Below are positions 7,618 through 12,956 of a DNA stretch of 12,956 nucleotides, one piece after another. Positions within the stretch are counted from its first letter, which is position 1; each line of letters begins with the position of its first letter. The translations under genes and the position numbers were made by a program. Origin of the DNA: Terfezia claveryi. Lineage: Eukaryota; Ascomycota; Pezizomycetes; Pezizales; Pezizaceae. Location of the stretch: positions 1 through 12,956 of the forward strand of contig WHUX01000715.1 of NCBI GenBank assembly GCA_015179025.1, in the 5' to 3' direction. The notes under the pieces are model-generated. The model saw nothing but the letters and a program-made list of their open reading frames with translations. It did not search any database and was not told the origin of the DNA.

Positions 7618-7848
7618 ACCTATTTTGTACTAGATAGTATTTGGAAGTACTATCTAGAGGATCAGATGATGCTGATCTTTATCACATGTAAGGGTCAGAT
7701 GATGGTGCACTGCCTCAGCACTACCCCAGCACTGCCCCATTGGAAATACATATAGTCCCCTGAATTTCCCTTCAGTTGGACAGATAGTTAGAACTTAGAA
7801 TATAGTTAGAGTATAATCAATATAGAAGTTCTACTGATTAATCATCTA

Positions 7849-7863
7849 AGTGCCTTTGGCACT
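7849..7863 (+). repeat. 6-3-6 hairpin in R/U5 of the LTR of C
   Basis: AGTGCC-TTT-GGCACT. It has the same geometry and a similar position (431 bp into the LTR) as the B hairpin GTTCCC-TAT-GGGAAC (456 bp in), but with a different stem sequence. Confidence 0.8.
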
Positions 7864-7980
7864 CCTATACTACTTTACCTATTACAGTAATCTTATGCTA
7901 CTAGTAATAACTTTAATAGTAAGAATAAACAATACACTATTAGTAATCTACTTTGTAGTATACATTACTAGCCTGAGATT

Positions 7981-8018
7981 ATCTGATTAGATTAGATCCT
8001 TATCTAATCTAATCTGAT
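7981..8018 (+). repeat. Long hairpin near the 3' end of the LTR of C
   Basis: GATTAGATTAGAT (7985-7997) pairs perfectly with ATCTAATCTAATC (8002-8014) around CCTT. Beyond a T/T mismatch, ATC (7981-7983) pairs with GAT (8016-8018). The hairpin ends 28 bp before the LTR border, in U5 of the RNA. Confidence 0.9.
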
Positions 8019-8046
8019 CTTCCAGTCCCCCATACAATACTTTACA

Positions 8047-8333
8047 TTTTTTTAACCTAAGAACTTGATTCTTACCTAACTAGGAAGGCCTGATCAACCT
8101 TACCTAATCAACAAAGTTTCTACCAACAAGAGTAGAAACTAAAGCCAGTATAAGCCTACAGCACAAAGCACAGTAGCATCAAAGTTTGACAGTCAGCAGT
8201 AAGACTATCCTCCAAATAGCAACAGTAAGACTATTCAACAAATAGCAACAGTAAAAGCCTACAAATAGTAGCAAACAACATAAGAGGGCAACAATAATTG
8301 TATTTAACTGGCAAATACAAAAGAAAACAAAAA
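8047..8333 (+). other. Untranslated leader of C
   Basis: The leader opens with seven T and AACCTAAG, then GGCCTGATCAACCTT as in B. No TGG-type primer-binding site adjoins the LTR. It contains a perfect 9-bp stem AGTTTCTAC/GTAGAAACT (8115-8123 with 8132-8140) and three 26-bp tandem repeats. No gene seen. Confidence 0.7.
8197..8274 (+). repeat. Three 26-bp tandem repeats in the leader of C
   Basis: Units at 8197-8222, 8223-8248 and 8249-8274 share CAGTAAGACTA...CAAATAGCAA with a few changes, and a more decayed copy may precede them. They lie between the LTR and the distal end of the minus-strand ORF. Confidence 0.88.
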
Positions 8334-8813
8334 TTACCTAATTTGGTAACTCTGAGACCTAGAAACAGTCTCAGAAGTCCAATAAGGGTGTGGATTATAG
8401 GAACAAGTCCTATCAATATCCAAACTACAGAGAGTATCCCAGCTCCACTCTCTACCTAGCCTAAAGAAAAACTGGGAATTCTCCCAGTAAGTAGAACAAG
8501 GAAAGTTTCTGTACCTTTCCTCCAAAAAGAACACAAGTACCTGGCAGTTCAACCCCTATCCTTCACTCAACTTTCTTCCCAGCATTTAAAGGAAACCCTG
8601 CTTCTACAACAATCTCATCAACAAAAGTAACCCTTTTACCTTCAATTTCCTCTCTCCCTTACCATAGTCAACCTTGGTATCAAAAGCAACAGAAAGAGCA
8701 TAAGAAGGAATTTGAAAAGAAGTAGATCCTTCCTCATCAGGATCCACCTTAAAGAAAGCAGGAATAGAAGAAACAGAGTCCAAAGAATCAGTGGTATAAT
8801 ATCTGATAGACAT
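8334..8813 (-). pseudogene. Antisense ORF of element C, homologous to that of A/B
   Basis: The minus strand starts with ATG at 8813-8811, overlapping the gag ATG (8812-8814) inside CATG. It reads MSIRYYTTDSLDSVSSIPAF, FKVDPDEEGS, IPSYALSVAFDTKVDYGKG and then KRVTFVDEIVVEAGFPLNAG in the next frame, implying a 1-bp loss near 8639-8641. A second frame change near 8550 leads to FLEERYRNF and an open stretch ending TAA 8336-8334. Shared with B in order: IR, DP, an A/V-S-x-A stretch, YGxG, K-x-V-T-F-x-D, and possibly FLEE. The plus strand has stops in the matching stretch, including one at the conserved Tyr-Gly codons, as in A and B. The half beyond 8555 is uncertain. The frame is open upstream to 8930, so a longer start is possible. 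Function unknown. Confidence 0.62.
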
Positions 8814-10758
8814 GGAGACTCCTAAACAAAAAAGTACTAGTGTAATGGAAGGAGGAGGTAGAGCTAGGAAAGGCAGGAGAAAGGCAATGACAAGTGAGGA
8901 GCTAGAAGCACTCAAGGCTAAGTTAGTCAATACTCTGAAAAAGAGAGTTCCAACTGGGAAAGAGATTCCAGAAAAGAAATAGAAACAAGGGAAATAGTCA
9001 TTGGGCCTAATTCATCAATGCCTGAAGTGAGGATTGTAACACCTCTTGCAATAAAAGCCTTTTGGGACAAAAATGAGTCATCATGGTACCAAAGGATATC
9101 CCAGGTATTTATATACCTAACAATAAACAACATGTTATCAAAAAGGAAAAAGAAACTATTGGCTGAAGCAGCAGAAAAGTTCATGATTTTTCAACAGAAA
9201 GGAGAATTTGACAAGTCAGTTCAAATGGACTTTCAACTCTCATCACCTCAAAGGCAGTTTGGCCTTACCCAACCTATAACCCATGTAAAGGAGTTCCATG
9301 GCTAGTATTAAACTGGCCTTTCCTGATACAGTAATGCTGATAGGTAACCTGTATGACCTGGAAACTCTAAAAGTAGTGCCTCCAATAACAGAACCTGTAG
9401 AAACCTTTGAGGAAATAGGAAAGAAACTGTTTGGAGCTGGAGGAAGGGTAAGGGGAAAAGTGTGCAGTATGAGGAAGAGGATGATGAAGACTATGAAACA
9501 GATATAGAAGAAATATCTGAAAAAGACATGCCACCACCACCTAAAGATAAGAAAAAGCCAACACATACCAAAAAGAGTAAGACTCCTGATAGGAAGTCTA
9601 AAAGAAGCTCTAGTAGTGTAGCTGGAGGTGGAAGTGAGGACCCAGGATCTGGATCTGAGGGTGATGAGTCAGATAATGGCTCTGATGATGACAGGAAGAA
9701 AAGGTCAACTAGGGAGCCTAGCCCTCACCACTTGGAATAGTCTAAAAAGACTAGTCAAAAGATACCAACACAACAGATCAGCAAATCCCTTGTCAAGAAG
9801 GCAAACAAGCTTGCAAAAATTCCCAATCCCCCAATGATTGATGGAGTATCAGAGAAATGGAGGGATTAAACTACCTTTAACAATTATGTGCAACAATTGC
9901 AGAAGTGGGTAGAATATCAAGGGATGGATATTACAAGTTGGGAAAGTCTGGATAGAGCAAGCTTTATGTTTAAGAAGAGTGCTCAGACTTGGTATAACCA
10001 GTACTGCTCTGAAAAAGAAGATGTTGAGGACAGGAATTTCCATGAATTTATGCTAAAACTGAGAGGTAAACTCATCTCTATAGTAGCACCTGAAGTTCTA
10101 TGGAAACAATATCTATCACACTATTAGAGGCCAGATGTTACTATCATGCAGTATGCACAGAACTGGAAGAGTTCAAAATTAAGTGCAAGGACCTAAATAG
10201 AAAAGACATGATAAGTGATCATGCACTAAAAATGAAACTAGTAGATGGACTAGTACCCCTGCTTAGGGCTAAAGTCAAAGGACTGATATCATATGAGTCA
10301 ACCTTGAGGAAATATTAAACAAAATTGCAGTCCAGGAGGATGTGCTGAAACAGGAGACTAAATCCTTGCAACAGCACCAAAAGAAGGCTGATAGGTAATG
10401 GGGTCCTAGTAAACCTATGGAATGGACTGAGTCTGAATTCAAATTGCCTGAAAAGATGGCCAGGAATGCAGCTAAAGTTGCTGGCAAGAAGGGTAGATCA
10501 GGAGGACTCTATGGCAACTTCCCTAATACTAGAAAGGATAAAACTAAGTATACACCTTATGCAGAACAGGAGAAGAAAAGAGAAGAAGCTGCAAGGACAG
10601 GATCCTGTTATCACTGTGGGAAAACAGATCACACTTCCAGGGATTGCCCTAATAGGAAGGTGTCTTCAGCTTACCAATATATGGGATCTAGACCAGGAGT
10701 CAGAAGATTCCCACCTTACTAGCCCTTTAGGCCTAGTCCTACATGGACCCCACATAAG
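8812..10758 (+). pseudogene. gag: Gag of element C with CCHC zinc knuckle (frameshifted)
   Basis: Gag would form the particle and bind element RNA. Frame 1 starts METPKQKSTSV at 8812. The reading moves to frame 0 (about 8950-9300), frame 1 (9298-9456), frame 0 (9462-10127), frame 2 (10100 to about 10305) and frame 1 onward. The first 300 codons have no family I know and end in an acidic, Ser/Lys-rich segment (YEEEDDEDYETD, SGSEGDESDNGSDDD). A retrotransposon-gag-like core follows, including YNQYCSEKED, KLVDGLVPLLRAKVKG and YESTL. The zinc knuckle C-Y-H-C-G-K-T-D-H-T-S-R-D-C (10606-10647) has exact C-x2-C-x4-H-x4-C spacing. Stops lie at 9738, 9867, 10125, 10396 and 10720. Their codons would read Gln or Trp before C-to-T or G-to-A change. 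Confidence 0.82.
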
Positions 10759-11448
10759 GTGAAAACAGCCTATCAGGTGATTGATGTTAAACAACAAGAG
10801 TCAGCTGTACTTCAGGTTATGAGAAACCCAAATGATACAAGGAAGTTCTTAGTGCCAGAAAGCTATAGAACTTCTAATGCAGCTGAAATTAAAATTAATA
10901 GACATATTGCTTATGCACTATTTGATCCATGTACATCAGGTGGAGACCTGATATCAGCAAATTACTGCCAGTTATTTAATATACCTTTGAAAGAGATCAG
11001 CAAGAAACCTCTGGAAACTGCAATTAAAGGTAGCAGATCTTAAATGACAAATACAGCAACAGTCACAGTAAATCTACAAGGATACCAAGAAACTAGGACA
11101 TTCTATGTGGCCAACCTGAAGGACTGGGATGTTATATTTGGTGAACCTGCACTGAGGGATTATAAGGCAATTATGAATGTCAAAGATAATGCAATCACTA
11201 TACAACCCATAGGTAGGACAAGGATTGATATTAATATGCTCAAAACCAAGGATACACTTGGAAGAGTCACAACTGCAGCAATGAATATAGGCAGGACAGA
11301 AGAGGATTGGTTCAAAAGAGATGATCCAATGGCTATTGTAACTGAAGTTGGAGGTAGATTAATACACTATCCAAAACCAACAATAGCAGTACCCTGGATT
11401 CAGGATGATCTGTCAGAAGACCTAGAAGAAGACCAAGAGTAGTTATAA
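10759..11448 (+). pseudogene. pol: Aspartic protease region of element C
   Basis: A retropepsin-like protease would cut Gag-Pol. It is in frame 1, continuous with the zinc knuckle. The active-site strand reads YALFDPCTSGGDLIS with Asp at 10924-10926, so the triplet after Asp is Pro-Cys instead of the usual D-T/S-G. The second half reads WDVIFGEPALRDYKAIMNV and AITIQPIG, typical of the C-terminal protease part in this gypsy group. One TAA at 11041-11043 (a Gln codon would fit) splits the domain, and TAG 11440-11442 and TAA 11446-11448 follow, before the RT part. There is no frameshift in 690 bp. Confidence 0.75.
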
Positions 11449-12460
11449 GAGTGGTTTGACTTATCAGATTGGTCAGAGCTAGAAGATGATGGAAGCTCTC
11501 CAGTCATTACAAATGCAGTTAATCTGGAAGAAGTGGAGTTTAATATATTTGAAGAATTCCCTGAATTATTCCCAAAGATAAGCCAACTGCATTACCACCA
11601 ATTAGAGAACCTTATGACATCATGTAACATAAGATTATAGTTCCTGATGGTGCAACTTGGGAACCTGCATACTATAGAAACTATACAAGGTTTCTGGATC
11701 AAGTGACTGAGAAAATGAGGACAGAGCTAGAATCTGGAAGGATAGTGCCATCTAGCTCACTCAACAGTATCCTTATGTTTACACAGCCTAAAAGGGATTT
11801 AGATAAGAATGGCAAACAACAGGCCAGATTCTTATTGCACTGTATACCTAGAAACAAGCTAGTACAAAAGGATAAAACACCCATGCCAAATATCAAAGCA
11901 ATACTGGACTGGATAGCTAGCAAGGAATATATTTCAGCAGCTGATCTGGCAGATGGCTATCACAATATTAGGCATACACATGAATCAGTAAAACATAGTA
12001 CCTTTACAAATCATCTAGGGAAATTTGACTCATTGGTCATGCAGTAGGGTGATTGCAATGCACCTGCAACCATGATGAGGGCTATGAACTGGTTATTAAG
12101 GGATTATATTGGAAAAACTGTCAGGGTTTATTTAGATGACATTCTGATTAGAACAGATACCCTGAAGAACATAAGGAAGTGTTGAGAGGGATCTATAGGA
12201 TATTGGCCAAGGAAAAGTTTTTCTTCTACAAAAAGAAATGCCAGATCCTAGCTCTAAGGCTGAAAGTACTAGGATTCATTGTCACCAAATAAGGGCTAGA
12301 AATAGATCCAGAGAAAATCAACTCAATAGCAAATTATCCAATTCCTGACTCAAAAAAGAAATTACAAAAGTTTCTAGGGATGGTTAATTACTTGAGAAGG
12401 TTTTGTCTAGAATTGGGAGCTGTAGCCAAACCACTATCAGAATTGTAAGGGTCAACAAAG
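11449..12460 (+). pseudogene. pol: Reverse transcriptase domain of element C (frameshifted)
   Basis: Frame 1 reads FEEFPELFPK, then a shift near 11575 gives frame 0: ALPPIREPYDIM, VPDGATWEPAYYR, GRIVPSSSLNSILMFTQPK, QARFLLHCIPRNKLV, DKTPMPNIKAILDWIA and SAADLADGYHNI, with the first catalytic Asp at 11943-11945. TAG at 12045-12047 replaces Gln of VMQ-x-GDCNAPATMM. The YLDD box is intact at 12129-12140. A second shift near 12150 gives frame 2: EEHKEVLRGIYRILAKEKFF, KVLGFIVTK, GLEIDP and FLGMVNYLRRFC. Stops at about 12290 and 12448 are TAA. The DLADGYHNIR signature places C in a fungal gypsy lineage different from element 1. Confidence 0.9.
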
Positions 12461-12956
12461 AAGCACATGTGGACTCCCCTGCATAATGAGTTATTTGTGA
12501 GAGTTAAAGAGTTAATAATGAGCAATAAGGTGCTCAAACCAATTAATCATGACTCAGGCCTTCCAATTTATTTAGTTATAGATGCTAGTAATACAGTGAT
12601 CTCAGGATGGATTGGCCAAATGGAGAATAGTGTTATCAGGCCAGCAGAATTTCACTCTAGGAAATTAAATGATGGACAAATGAATTACACAACAACTGAT
12701 AAGGAATTATTAGCAATTGTTGACTCACTGAGGTATTTCAGGCCTAAACTACAGGGTCACAAAGTGATCATCCAAACAGATCACAAACCCTTAGTCACAT
12801 TTATAGATAGTATCCCTGAAAGTCAGATGAAGAGAAGGTAGCAAGAGACTATGAGTCAGTTTGACCTAACCCTAGAATACATTCAAGACAAGGACAACCA
12901 CATAGCAGATGTACTGTCCAGAGGAGTATATAGTCCCTCTGGAATCCCCTCTACTG
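12461..12956 (+). pseudogene. pol: RNase H domain of element C, cut by the window end
   Basis: Frame 2 is uninterrupted from 12467 to 12838. All four metal-binding residues are present: Asp 12581-12583 (LVIDASNT), Glu 12704-12706 (TDKELLAIV), Asp 12779-12781 (QTDHKPL) and Asp 12908-12910 (HIADVLSR). TAG 12839-12841 sits at the Trp of the RRWQE-type motif in relatives (a TGG-to-TAG change). This is the best-preserved coding piece in the window. Integrase is expected to follow beyond 12956. Confidence 0.92.

Larger units (their letters stand above)
7418..8046 (+). repeat. 5' LTR of element C (629 bp)
   Basis: TGTAAGGAAG...ACTTTACA, with TG...CA ends and a TGTAA/TTACA inverted repeat as in B, followed by seven T and AACCTAAG. 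The U3 contains four 10-bp tandem repeats, a TATATATAA run (7592-7600) and, further on, CATATAG (about 7749-7755), the better counterpart of B's TATA box. The R/U5 part contains two strong hairpins. Apart from the ends and the core promoter, it shares little sequence with the LTR of B, so B and C are separate families. Confidence 0.88.
7418..12956 (+). mobile_element. Element C: gypsy-type retrotransposon, 5' LTR to RNase H, CpG-free
   Basis: C begins TGTAAGGAAG at 7418 inside gag of B. The preceding ACCAG (7413-7417) is the candidate 5-bp target duplication, and A shows the uninterrupted version of the site (ACTAG, then TAATGG). The order is LTR, leader, minus-strand ORF, gag, zinc knuckle, protease, RT, RNase H, and the window ends in or just after RNase H. 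Integrase and the 3' LTR must lie beyond. Reading every line, I found no CG dinucleotide anywhere from 7418 to 12956. About nine 1-bp-type frame changes and around fifteen stops break the coding. Confidence 0.9.

Noticed and set aside
7551..8274. A CRISPR-like array from the short tandem repeats.
   Set aside because: The repeats are head to tail without unique spacers, lie inside an LTR and leader, and the context is eukaryotic.
8283..8340. A short intron (GTAATT...TTTGCCAG on the minus strand) near the end of the antisense ORF of C.
   Set aside because: It would be only about 36 bp, without a visible branch-point motif. I could not support it.
9243..9566. A 107-codon minus-strand frame opposite gag of C.
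   Set aside because: It is the complement of an acidic and Lys-rich coding segment, giving a Phe/Leu/Pro-rich translation. It has no counterpart in B and is a shadow of gag.
1..12956. A code in which TAA/TAG mean Gln, because so many stops fall at Gln positions.
   Set aside because: Trp codons (TGG to TAG/TGA) and Arg codons (CGA to TGA) are hit too, small frameshifts are present, and A and B show CAA/TAA pairs at the same site. Directional mutation explains all of this.

Overview
The window is a stack of degenerate LTR retrotransposons (Ty3/gypsy, Metaviridae-type), all on the + strand. I found no host gene, tRNA or rRNA. The element types (a chromodomain-bearing gypsy, and a gypsy lineage with a long Gag N-terminal region and a DLADGYHNIR-type reverse transcriptase) and the pervasive C:G-to-T:A stop codons suggest a filamentous fungus, probably an ascomycete with RIP-like mutation or cytosine methylation. 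That is an inference; I cannot name the species.

Layout. (1) 1-3773: 3' part of a chromoviral gypsy ('element 1'): broken RT, RNase H, integrase and chromodomain, a polypurine tract, and a 3' LTR at 3205-3773. (2) 3774-5116: internal fragment ('A') of a second family, interrupted by insertions on both sides. (3) 5117-7417: a better-preserved relative of A ('B') with its 5' LTR (5117-5719), leader, and N-terminal gag. (4) 7418-12956: element 'C', a related but distinct family inserted into B's gag; it has a 5' LTR (7418-8046), leader, gag with a zinc knuckle, protease, RT and RNase H, and runs off the window end. The simplest history is that A is oldest, element 1 and B inserted into A, and C inserted into B.

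Most unusual points. First, A, B and C each carry an open reading frame on the MINUS strand, between the 5' LTR and gag. Its start codon abuts or overlaps the gag start codon head to head. The minus-strand proteins of A/B and C look homologous (an IR motif, a DP motif, a YGxG motif, and K-x-V-T-F-x-D), while the plus strand there is full of stops shared between copies. This looks like a conserved antisense accessory gene that I do not recognise. Second, element C contains no CpG dinucleotide over about 5.5 kb by direct reading, whereas A, B and element 1 contain many. Third, A and B can be aligned at a constant offset of about 2530 bp and show CAA/TAA, CAG/TAG, CGA/TGA and TGG/TGA pairs at the same codons, which is direct evidence of directional C-to-T mutation.

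In intact relatives, Gag would form the particle, protease would process Gag-Pol, RT/RNase H would make cDNA, and integrase (targeted by the chromodomain in element 1) would insert it. None of the copies here can encode full proteins.
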